Assembly (NCBI GenBank): GCA_003645495.1
Contig: QNFK01000158.1
Span: 1 to 5,656, forward strand
Direction: 5' to 3'
Source of the DNA: Gammaproteobacteria bacterium
GTDB lineage: Bacteria > Pseudomonadota > Gammaproteobacteria > Steroidobacterales > Woeseiaceae
DNA length: 5,656 bases
The position numbers were made by a program, and so were the translations under genes. This document shows, one piece after another, positions 1 through 4,888 of this stretch; positions within the stretch are counted from its first letter, which is position 1; each line of letters starts with the position of its first letter. The notes under the pieces were generated by a model, which searched no databases, was not told the DNA's origin, and saw only the letters and a list, made by a program, of their open reading frames with translations.

Positions 1-4
1 CAAA

Positions 5-79
5 TGGGGCGTAGCCAAGTGGTAAGGCAACGGGTTTTGATCCCGTCATGCGCAGGTTCGAATCCTGCCGCCCCAGCCA
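5..79 (+). tRNA. tRNA-Gln (anticodon UUG), CCA encoded
   Basis: A complete cloverleaf can be read by eye. The acceptor stem is TGGGGCG (5-11) with CGCCCCA (69-75), and the D stem is GCC/GGC (14-16, 26-28). The anticodon stem ACGGG/CCCGT (30-34, 42-46) encloses loop TTTTGAT, with anticodon TTG at 37-39. The T stem GCAGG/CCTGC (52-56, 64-68) encloses TTCGAAT. Discriminator G76 is followed by genomic CCA at 77-79. A weak U1-A72 pair, seen here, is typical of glutamine tRNAs. It reads CAA and, by wobble, CAG codons. Its position directly before prs matches the arrangement in several gammaproteobacteria, and the 51 nt to the prs ATG would allow co-transcription and processing from a shared precursor. 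The promoter lies outside the window. Confidence 0.97.
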
Positions 80-130
80 ATTTCACCACCAGGGGCCAAT
101 GTGAATAACCGTATCGATAGGGACCGCGCC

Positions 131-1084
131 ATGGAACCGGCAACAATGGCGATTTTCTCGGGCAATGCGCATCCTGAACTCGCGCACAGCATAGCCCGTG
201 TTCTTCATATACCACTCGCCAAGGCGCACGTTGGCCGCTTCAGTGACGGCGAGATCAACGTTGAAATTCTGGAGAATATCCGCGGCAGGGAGGCTTTTAT
301 CGTACAGCCGACCTGTCCACCTACTGCCGAGAACCTGATGGAATTGCTGGTGATGGTGGATGCCGCCCGGCGCGCTTCAGCCTCGCGCATTACTGCTGTC
401 ATTCCGTATTTTGGGTTTGGTCGGCAGGACAGGCGGCCGCGTTCTTCGCGGGTGCCTATTACCGCCAAGTTGGTTGCGAAGCTGATTGCTACTGCCGGGG
501 TTGATCGTGTTCTTACCGTTGACCTGCATGCCGAGCAGATTCAGGGATTTTTCGATATCGCTGTCGATAATGTTTATGCGTCGCCGTTATTGCTTGGGGA
601 TGTCTGGAAGCAGAAGTATGAGGACATGGTGGTTGTGTCGCCGGACGTTGGTGGCGTTGTTCGTGCGCGGGCCCTTGCCAAGCGACTCGATGATGCTGAT
701 CTTGTGATTATTGATAAACGGCGTTCTAAAGCTAACCAGTCTGAGGTTATGAATATTATTGGCGAAGTTGCGGGTAAGAACTGCGTCATGATCGATGACA
801 TGGTCGATACAGCCGGGACACTTTGTCATGCTGCTGGTGCGCTTAAGGAGCGGGGGGCTGCGAGTGTTGATGCGTATATTACGCATGCGGTTTTGTCGGG
901 GCCGGCTGTTTCCAGGATTACTGAGTCTGCTTTGGATGAGGTTGTTGTTACGGATACGATACCGCTTGGGGAGGAGGCTCGGGCTTGTTCCAAGATTCGG
1001 CAGCTGCCTACTGCTGAGTTGTTGGCGGAGACTATGCGGCGGATTGCTAACGAGGAGTCGGTTAGTTCTTTGTATGTCGACTAG
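131..1084 (+). CDS. prs: Ribose-phosphate pyrophosphokinase (PRPP synthase)
   Basis: This cytosolic enzyme transfers pyrophosphate from ATP to ribose 5-phosphate, giving PRPP for purine, pyrimidine, histidine, tryptophan and NAD synthesis. From ATG 131 the protein has 317 residues (E. coli Prs has 315). Visible landmarks are FSDGE at 37-41 and RQDR at 98-101 (ATP site), DLHAEQIQGFF at 131-141 with the metal-binding His133, the flexible-loop DKRR at 196-199, and the PRPP-binding loop DDMVDTAGT at 222-230. The Pro usual in the signature after FFxx is Ala144. ATG 131 is chosen because it aligns with the E. coli N-terminus and has AGGGA at 119-123, 7 nt upstream. A GTG at 101, with AGGGG at 91-95, would add 10 residues and cannot be excluded. 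The 3' part of the gene is visibly poorer in C than the 5' part. The family identity is secure. Confidence 0.97.
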   Translation: MEPATMAIFSGNAHPELAHSIARVLHIPLAKAHVGRFSDGEINVEILENIRGREAFIVQPTCPPTAENLMELLVMVDAARRASASRITAVIPYFGFGRQDRRPRSSRVPITAKLVAKLIATAGVDRVLTVDLHAEQIQGFFDIAVDNVYASPLLLGDVWKQKYEDMVVVSPDVGGVVRARALAKRLDDADLVIIDKRRSKANQSEVMNIIGEVAGKNCVMIDDMVDTAGTLCHAAGALKERGAASVDAYITHAVLSGPAVSRITESALDEVVVTDTIPLGEEARACSKIRQLPTAELLAETMRRIANEESVSSLYVD

Positions 1085-1096
1085 GTGGTGGCTGAT

Positions 1097-1130
1097 CTGA
1101 CCCTGGCGGGTCAGCGCAATTCGGTTTTTT
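1097..1130 (+). terminator. Possible weak terminator after prs
   Basis: A perfect 7-bp stem CTGACCC/GGGTCAG with loop TGGC occupies 1097-1114, only 12 nt after the prs stop. A run of six T follows at 1125-1130 but is separated from the stem by 10 nt, so this is not a canonical intrinsic terminator. It is the best candidate for the end of the prs transcript, though it may be only a hairpin. Confidence 0.35.
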
Positions 1131-1160
1131 GGGTGGGGGATACGGGCGCAATTCCTGGAC

Positions 1161-1245
1161 GCCTGCGGCAGGTATGCCGTACTCACCAAACACTCGACCC
1201 CGTTTTTACTCGCTTATTGGTGAGTACGGCATACCTGCCGCAGGC
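1161..1245. repeat. 29-bp perfect inverted repeat, REPIN-like
   Basis: Arms at 1161-1189 and 1217-1245 are exact reverse complements over 29 bp and are separated by 27 nt. Each arm also contains its own dyads: the 11-nt CCTGCGGCAGG (1162-1172) and a CGGCA/TGCCG hairpin with a 4-nt loop (right arm 1227-1240, left arm 1166-1179). The flanks (GGAC and TCGC) show no target duplication, and the 27-nt centre cannot encode a transposase. The geometry resembles a pair of inverted REP elements (REPIN/BIME). It lacks a T tract, so it is not a standard terminator. Whether it is dispersed in the genome cannot be seen here. Confidence 0.8.
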
Positions 1246-1288
1246 TCGCGGGTATCGCCGTTTCCATGTTTTTGGGGTTGATGGAGGA

Positions 1289-1320
1289 GTCAGCCCAAAA
1301 TCTGGCGATTTGGGGCTGAC
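1289..1320. repeat. 14-bp hairpin next to the rplY promoter
   Basis: Arms 1289-1302 and 1307-1320 pair over 14 positions with a single A·G mismatch, closing on loop TGGC (1303-1306). No T tract follows on the + strand (ACTTATTT), so termination is possible but unconvincing. The right arm ends in CTGAC, five of the six bases of the predicted rplY -35 box. The element could therefore be an operator, a terminator or a mobile repeat that brought a promoter. Confidence 0.7.
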
Positions 1321-1344
1321 ACTTATTTGAATTTCGGCTATCAT
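1316..1344 (+). promoter_or_regulatory. sigma70-type promoter for rplY
   Basis: A -35 box CTGACA (1316-1321, 5 of 6 consensus bases) and a -10 box TATCAT (1339-1344, 5 of 6) are separated by exactly 17 nt. Transcription would start near 1351, giving a leader of about 82 nt before the rplY ATG. The -35 box overlaps the right arm of the hairpin at 1289-1320. Inferred from consensus match and position only. Confidence 0.65.
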
Positions 1345-1350
1345 GCGCGC

Positions 1351-1432
1351 CCTTATCTCGATTGGTCGCGATCGGGATTATTATCAAACGCCGGAAACGG
1401 CATTAAAAACAATCAGTTATCGGAGAGCTCCA
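1351..1432 (+). promoter_or_regulatory. 5' leader of rplY with GNRA hairpin and ribosome binding site
   Basis: The predicted rplY leader contains a small hairpin, GCCG-GAAA-CGGC (1390-1401), closed by a GNRA-type tetraloop, and then an A-rich stretch. The Shine-Dalgarno GGAGAG (1422-1427) fixes the start at ATG 1433. No known ribosomal-protein leader motif is recognised. The hairpin is only 4 bp, so regulatory function is speculative. Confidence 0.4.
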
Positions 1433-2146
1433 ATGAGTGAAGATTTCGACCTGGTTGCGGAAATTCGTGAGGGCCAGGGGAAGGGTGCGAGCCGCCGCCT
1501 GCGTCATGAAGGAAAAGTTCCTGCAATCATCTATGGTGCCGGCCGTCCGCCGCGCGCACTGGCATTCGATCATAACCGCGTTCTGCATAAGCTTGAGAAC
1601 GAGTCATTTTATTCCAGTATTTTGAACATCAAGGTTGGCGAGAAGAGCCAGGCTGCGATTGTTAAGGATATTCAGCGTCATCCTGCCAAACAGTGGATCA
1701 TGCATATGGATTTCCAGCGCATTGTTGAAGATGTGAAGATCAAGATGAATGTGCCCATTCACTATCTCAATGAAGAGGATGCTGTTGGCGTCCGGTTGGG
1801 TGGTGGTTCCGTTTCGCGCCTGGTGACTGAAGTTGAGGTCACCTGTTTGCCGAAAGACCTGCCTGAGTACTTCGAGCTGGATATTGCTGAGCTTGAGCTG
1901 AACGAGATGTTGCACCTTTCTGACCTTAAGGTTCCGGATGGTGTTGAAATCGTTGAGCTGTCACACGGCGAAGAACGTGACCACCCGGTCGTCTCGATCC
2001 ACGTGATCAAAGCGGCGCCGATTGAAGAGGACATCGTCGAGGAAGCAGCCGAAGGCGAAGAAGGCGAAGAAGGCGAAGCAGCCGAAGGGGAAGCTGCAGC
2101 CGACGAAGCTGGTGGCGAAGCAAAAGGCGAGTCGGACGACAAATAG
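1433..2146 (+). CDS. rplY: 50S ribosomal protein bL25, long TL5/CTC form
   Basis: bL25 binds 5S rRNA in the central protuberance of the large subunit. The 237-residue product is much longer than E. coli L25 (94 aa) and belongs to the TL5/CTC type, known also as a general stress protein in Bacillus. Residues 1-97 form the 5S-binding domain, with GKGASRRLRHEGKVPAIIYG (16-35) and KDIQRHPAKQWIMHMDF (78-94) as hallmarks. Residues from about 98 to 190 match the TL5 beta-domain. From about residue 197 there is a low-complexity acidic Glu/Gly/Ala tail ending DDK. ATG 1433 is chosen because it has GGAGAG 5 nt upstream and aligns with family N-termini. An in-frame ATG at 1343 overlaps the predicted -10 box and would add 30 unrelated residues. 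A strong terminator follows the gene. Confidence 0.96.
   Translation: MSEDFDLVAEIREGQGKGASRRLRHEGKVPAIIYGAGRPPRALAFDHNRVLHKLENESFYSSILNIKVGEKSQAAIVKDIQRHPAKQWIMHMDFQRIVEDVKIKMNVPIHYLNEEDAVGVRLGGGSVSRLVTEVEVTCLPKDLPEYFELDIAELELNEMLHLSDLKVPDGVEIVELSHGEERDHPVVSIHVIKAAPIEEDIVEEAAEGEEGEEGEAAEGEAAADEAGGEAKGESDDK
2051..2077 (+). repeat. Three 9-bp repeats in the bL25 acidic tail
   Basis: GAAGGCGAA occurs three times head to tail (2051-2059, 2060-2068, 2069-2077), each encoding Glu-Gly-Glu, and related GAAG/GCAGCC units flank it. The 9-bp period keeps the reading frame, so slippage would lengthen or shorten the tail without destroying the protein. Confidence 0.85.
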
Positions 2147-2165
2147 TCGTTATCGACAACATATG

Positions 2166-2192
2166 AAAAGGCCGCCCTATGGCGGCCTTTTT
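2166..2192 (+). terminator. Intrinsic terminator of rplY
   Basis: A perfect GGCCGCC/GGCGGCC stem (2170-2176, 2181-2187) with loop CTAT is flanked by AAAA upstream and TTTTT (2188-2192) downstream. It lies 20 nt after the rplY stop. This is a textbook Rho-independent terminator and, because of the A and T runs, may also work in the opposite direction. Confidence 0.93.
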
Positions 2193-2248
2193 GTTGAATC
2201 CTGGTGTTCGTATACCATTGAGGCGTTATGGCATTTCTGCATGTTTCG

Positions 2249-2349
2249 CCAAGGATCGCGGATCCTGGGTGAGGGCTCGGGCGCCTGAGGGCAGGCCTGG
2301 AGCTCAACCCATAGCGATAGCTATGGGTTGAGTGAAGGTCAAGCTCAGG
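2249..2349. repeat. Cluster of inverted repeats between rplY and pth
   Basis: Several dyads are packed together. AGGATC-GCG-GATCCT lies within a longer imperfect arm at 2249-2269. GCCTG-AGGG-CAGGC is at 2283-2296. A perfect 13-bp stem with loop GATA is at 2303-2332. CCTGAG (2284-2289) also pairs with CTCAGG (2344-2349), enclosing the 13-bp stem. None is followed by a T tract. No ORF is supported here. This may be a repeat element or a structured RNA; the sequence does not decide. Confidence 0.6.
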
Positions 2350-2389
2350 TGTTCGAGAACCAGCCAGGGCCGTGATAGGCGGACGGCGG

Positions 2390-2441
2390 TACAATAAATA
2401 TGCACACTACTTTGTCAAGAATTGCTGGAAAAATTTATGAA
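2390..2441 (+). promoter_or_regulatory. Candidate promoters for pth-ychF
   Basis: Two alternatives are visible. TACAAT (2390-2395) is a good -10 match but has no recognisable -35 at 15-19 nt. TTGTCA (2412-2417, 5 of 6) with TATGAA (2436-2441, 4 of 6) at 18 nt would start near 2447. Since rplY ends in a strong terminator, a promoter somewhere in this stretch is expected. Confidence 0.4.
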
Positions 2442-2481
2442 TTACCTATGGTTACAGACGAGCCGGCCGCCGCCTTGGTGA
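2437..2481 (+). CDS. Possible 14-residue leader peptide upstream of pth
   Basis: ATG 2437 opens a 14-codon ORF encoding MNYLWLQTSRPPPW, with stop TGA at 2479-2481. GGAA (2427-2430) lies 6 nt before the start as a moderate ribosome binding site. The stop is in frame with the pth ATG and only one codon (AAC) before it. A Pro-Pro-Pro run just before the stop could slow ribosomes. A second small ORF (2448-2495, 15 codons) overlaps the pth start in another frame. An ORF this short may be chance, and it would be transcribed only if the upstream promoter (near 2390) is the one used. Confidence 0.22.
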   Translation: MNYLWLQTSRPPPW

Positions 2482-2484
2482 AAC

Positions 2485-3066
2485 ATGCAGGATAACCATC
2501 TGACAATTATTGCTGGACTTGGTAATCCTGAGGAACGCTACGAGCGCACCTTGCACAATGCGGGTTTCTGGTTTGTTGATGAGTTGGCACGGCGTGAAGG
2601 CTCACAGTTCAAATACGAAAAGCGTTTCGATGCTGATATTTGTCGCATAAGAATTGCCGGTGGTGATGTCTGGTTGGTGAAGCCACAAAGTTATATGAAC
2701 CTGAGTGGCGGGCCCGTTCGCGGGGTGCTTGACTACTATCGACTGTCGGTAGAACAACTTCTGGTGGCGCATGACGAAATCGACTTGCCACCGGGTACCG
2801 TTCGACTGAAGCTCGGTGGCGGTCATGGTGGTCATAATGGTCTGCGCGATTTGATTCAGCATTGCGGGCGGGATTTTATGCGCTTGCGATTGGGTGTTGG
2901 TCATCCCGGTCATAAAGACCAGGTGACTGGTTACGTGTTGAAGAAAGCATCGAGCGATGTCGAGTCTGCCATTCTTGGGAATGTCGGTGAAGCCGCAGAC
3001 GTGATGCCGATACTTTCTGACAGCGGGCTTAATGCCGCTATGAAAAAACTGCACACAAAAGAGTAA
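2485..3066 (+). CDS. pth: Peptidyl-tRNA hydrolase
   Basis: Pth cleaves the ester bond between peptide and tRNA in peptidyl-tRNAs that fall off the ribosome, so tRNA is recycled; it is essential in E. coli. The 193-residue length fits the family (E. coli 194). Active-site residues are visible: Asn14 in GLGNP, His24 in LHNAG, Met71-Asn72 in YMNLSG, Asp97 in AHDEIDLPPG, and His117-Asn118 in GGGHGGHNGL. Two positions differ from the common signature: GNPE replaces GNPG, and TLHN replaces TRHN. ATG 2485 is the first possible start because an in-frame TGA lies one codon upstream. Its ribosome site is weak (GGTGA at 2477-2481, 3 nt away), so coupling to upstream translation is possible. ychF follows after 7 nt. 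Confidence 0.97.
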   Translation: MQDNHLTIIAGLGNPEERYERTLHNAGFWFVDELARREGSQFKYEKRFDADICRIRIAGGDVWLVKPQSYMNLSGGPVRGVLDYYRLSVEQLLVAHDEIDLPPGTVRLKLGGGHGGHNGLRDLIQHCGRDFMRLRLGVGHPGHKDQVTGYVLKKASSDVESAILGNVGEAADVMPILSDSGLNAAMKKLHTKE

Positions 3067-3073
3067 AAAATTA

Positions 3074-4165
3074 ATGGCAATCAAATGTGGCATTGTCGGA
3101 TTGCCTAACGTTGGCAAGTCGACGCTTTTTAATGCGCTGACTGCGGCTGAAATTCCGGCAGAGAATTATCCCTTTTGCACGATCGAGCCGAATGTCGGTA
3201 TCGTGCCGGTGCCGGATCCGCGCCTTGCTGTTTTGGCAGGCATTGTGAATCCGCAAAAAACGTTGCCCACAACAATGGAATTCGTGGATATAGCGGGCCT
3301 CGTTGCCGGCGCGTCCAAAGGTGAAGGCCTGGGCAATCAGTTCCTGGCAAACATTCGTGAGACAAACGCAATCGCCCATGTCGTGCGTTGTTTTGAGGAT
3401 GACGACGTCACGCATGTGACAGGCGCAATTAGGCCTGTAGATGATATAGAAACCATCGATACCGAACTTGCGCTCGCCGATCTCGAGTCTGTTGAGAAGC
3501 AACTTTATAAAGCCGAAAAAAATGCGAAGACCAACGACAAAGATGCGATCGCAATTCGTGATGCGTTGAAGAAAACAAAGGCGCATCTTGATGAGGGTCT
3601 TCCTGTTCGAGCTATGCAACTTGATGAGAGTGAGCAGGCGGTGTTGAAAGACCTGCATCTGCTAACGGCCAAGCCGGTCATGTATATCGCTAACGTCGAC
3701 GAAAACGGCTTTGAGGATAATCCACATCTGGATGCGGTTTGCGCTCACGCTGAAAAGGAAGGTGCGGAAGTGGTTGCTATCTGCGCGGCCATTGAAGCTG
3801 AAATCGCATTACTCGACGATGAAGACAAGGCAGAATTCCTGGCCGATCTCGGCCTGGAAGAACCTGGCCTGGACCGGGTTATTCGATGCGGTTATACCTT
3901 GTTATCGCTGCAGACCTATTTCACGGCTGGCGTGAAAGAAGTCAGGGCATGGACAACCAAAGTTGGCGCAACTGCGCCAAGAGCTGCCGCAGAAATTCAC
4001 ACGGACTTTGAAAAAGGATTTATCCGTGCGGAAGTTATCGCCTACGACGACTTCGTAGCGGGCGAGGGTGAGCAGGGCGCGAAGGAAGCAGGTCGCCTGC
4101 GACTTGAAGGCAAGGAATACATCGTCCAGGAAGGCGACGTAATGCATTTCAGGTTTAATGTTTAA
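3074..4165 (+). CDS. ychF: Ribosome-binding ATPase YchF (OLA1 family)
   Basis: YchF is a cytosolic Obg-related P-loop protein that prefers ATP to GTP, binds ribosomes and is linked to stress and redox control. Its 363 residues equal the E. coli length. G1 is GLPNVGKST (9-17) and G3 is DIAG (72-75), followed by Leu where classical GTPases carry the catalytic Gln. G4 is NVDE (207-210), the NxxE form that explains the ATP preference. A helical insert spans about 135-195, and the C-terminal TGS domain runs from about 278 to 361, with FTAGVKEVRAW and HTDFEKGFIRAE as conserved blocks. The 7-nt gap after pth indicates one transcription unit. The ribosome site is poor (GAG inside the end of pth, about 10 nt away), again suggesting coupling. 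Confidence 0.98.
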   Translation: MAIKCGIVGLPNVGKSTLFNALTAAEIPAENYPFCTIEPNVGIVPVPDPRLAVLAGIVNPQKTLPTTMEFVDIAGLVAGASKGEGLGNQFLANIRETNAIAHVVRCFEDDDVTHVTGAIRPVDDIETIDTELALADLESVEKQLYKAEKNAKTNDKDAIAIRDALKKTKAHLDEGLPVRAMQLDESEQAVLKDLHLLTAKPVMYIANVDENGFEDNPHLDAVCAHAEKEGAEVVAICAAIEAEIALLDDEDKAEFLADLGLEEPGLDRVIRCGYTLLSLQTYFTAGVKEVRAWTTKVGATAPRAAAEIHTDFEKGFIRAEVIAYDDFVAGEGEQGAKEAGRLRLEGKEYIVQEGDVMHFRFNV

Positions 4166-4413
4166 TCAAAAATTTCGCTGCTTTGAAATTTTGAGTACTT
4201 GACGGCAAGGGGGCATGTCGGTCATCCACGGCCAAATCGTCAAGGCGATAATCCCGGTCGCGCTCCTCGTCAAAAGCTCGTTGGTGACGTCTTCTTGATT
4301 TTCTCGATTAGATGCGTCGCGCCTCGCCAAACGCTGTTTGTCTTCCATAGACAGATGCCTGGCTTGCCAACGCATTATCGCGTCTAAGTCAGGCGACCGA
4401 GGAACCGAAATTT
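4166..4413. other. Gene-free stretch after ychF
   Basis: An AT-rich inverted repeat, AAAATTTC/GAAATTTT (4169-4176, 4185-4192) with an 8-nt loop, sits immediately after the ychF stop. It could weakly help end that transcript but has no T tract after it. The rest has no ORF with a credible start site. A 108-codon open frame on the - strand (4166-4492) shows no family I recognise and no ribosome site, and it runs through a C8 tract. The stretch could be gene remnant or spacer. Confidence 0.5.
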
Positions 4414-4552
4414 GATCACAAGGCGCACATCCTACTACTTGCCCCCCCCGCCCGATCCACGCTGCATTAGCCAGATGTCGTTTTATTGCCACGAATTGTC
4501 GGACTGGTGCTAAAAAACTGTCGGATTATCGAAATAATCTGTCATATTCATG
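4414..4552. repeat. Tandem repeat, copy 1
   Basis: This is the first of two head-to-tail copies of a unit of about 140 bp (period 142). The copy is 139 nt and begins GATCACAAGGCGCACAT. It differs from copy 2 by three single-base length differences near its start (an extra C after CAT, and C8 instead of C6 at 4442-4449) and five substitutions, all in the last third. It contains TGTC motifs at 21-22 nt spacing and a GATTAT-CGAA-ATAATC hairpin (4524-4539). No coding function is supported. Confidence 0.95.
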
Positions 4553-4555
4553 GAA

Positions 4556-4691
4556 GATCACAAGGCGCACATCTACTACTTGCCCCCCGCCCGATCCACG
4601 CTGCATTAGCCAGATGTCGTTTTATTGCCACGAATTGTCGGACTGGCGCTAAAAAACCGTTGGATTATTGAAATAATCTGTCATTTTCATG
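4556..4691. repeat. Tandem repeat, copy 2
   Basis: This second copy (136 nt) follows copy 1 after 3 nt and lies nearest the lipoprotein gene. The 5' two-thirds is identical to copy 1 apart from the missing C residues. The five substitutions fall near the 3' end, and one of them changes the hairpin loop from CGAA to TGAA while leaving its GATTAT/ATAATC stem intact. A CG(C)ACATCT/AGATGTCG pairing between the start and middle of the unit is complete here and interrupted in copy 1. Confidence 0.95.
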
Positions 4692-4700
4692 ATAGGCTGC

Positions 4701-4738
4701 GTCATTATCGCTAATGACTACTTTGATCTGATCAAAGT
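4701..4738. promoter_or_regulatory. Two adjacent palindromes, possible operator
   Basis: GTCATTA-TCGC-TAATGAC (4701-4718) is followed after 1 nt by ACTTTGATC-T-GATCAAAGT (4720-4738), a perfect 9-1-9 dyad. A weak sigma70-like pair, TTGATC (4723-4728) and AATTAT (4745-4750, 16 nt apart), would place the -35 inside the second palindrome. TTGCAA (4751-4756) with TAATAA (4774-4779) is an alternative. The dyads look like protein-binding sites upstream of the lipoprotein gene; the regulator is unknown. Confidence 0.45.
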
Positions 4739-4792
4739 TCGATAAATTATTTGCAATACAAAAAGCGATCCGCTAATAAGAACGCAGATTTC

Positions 4793-4810
4793 AAGGGGGA
4801 TTACCTAATG
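4793..4810 (+). promoter_or_regulatory. Strong ribosome binding site with upstream in-frame ATG
   Basis: AAGGGGGA (4793-4800) stands 7 nt before ATG 4808, which is in frame with the lipoprotein start at 4889, 27 codons later, with no stop between. This site is stronger than GAGGA before 4889. Starting here would put 27 residues ahead of a normal-looking signal peptide, which is unusual. Confidence 0.5.
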
Positions 4811-4888
4811 AATAAACGTGCTTACACGGTTTGCTTCGACCTATTTATTCCGTCGCTAGCTTCCTTCACTTTGACGAGGATTCCAAAA

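Noticed and set aside
101..130. GTG 101 as the prs start
   Set aside because: Not fully excluded, as AGGGG lies 5 nt upstream, but ATG 131 fits family length and has its own ribosome site.
587..1189. 200-codon open frame on the - strand opposite prs
   Set aside because: It lies antisense to a strongly conserved gene, begins inside the inverted repeat and resembles no family; it is a by-product of prs codon use.
1161..1245. Insertion sequence defined by the 29-bp inverted repeat
   Set aside because: Only 27 nt separate the arms, there is no coding capacity, and no flanking target duplication is seen.
1343..1432. Upstream start for rplY at 1343
   Set aside because: It overlaps the predicted -10 box, lacks a ribosome site, and adds 30 residues not found in bL25. 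ATG 1433 has a good site and matches the family.
1762..2394. 210-codon open frame on the - strand opposite rplY
   Set aside because: Its Ser/Pro/Ala-rich product is the antisense of the bL25 acidic tail, and it runs through the intrinsic terminator.
4166..4492. 108-codon open frame on the - strand after ychF
   Set aside because: The start lies in the tandem repeat, it crosses a C8 tract, and neither a ribosome site nor a recognisable family is seen. It could be a remnant but cannot be supported as a gene.
4645..4670. sigma54 promoter in the repeat (TGGCGC followed by TTGG)
   Set aside because: The GC of the -12 element is missing and the spacing does not fit the -24/-12 pattern.
4414..4691. 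CRISPR array
   Set aside because: There are only two long, nearly identical units with a 3-nt gap, and no short repeats alternating with unique spacers.
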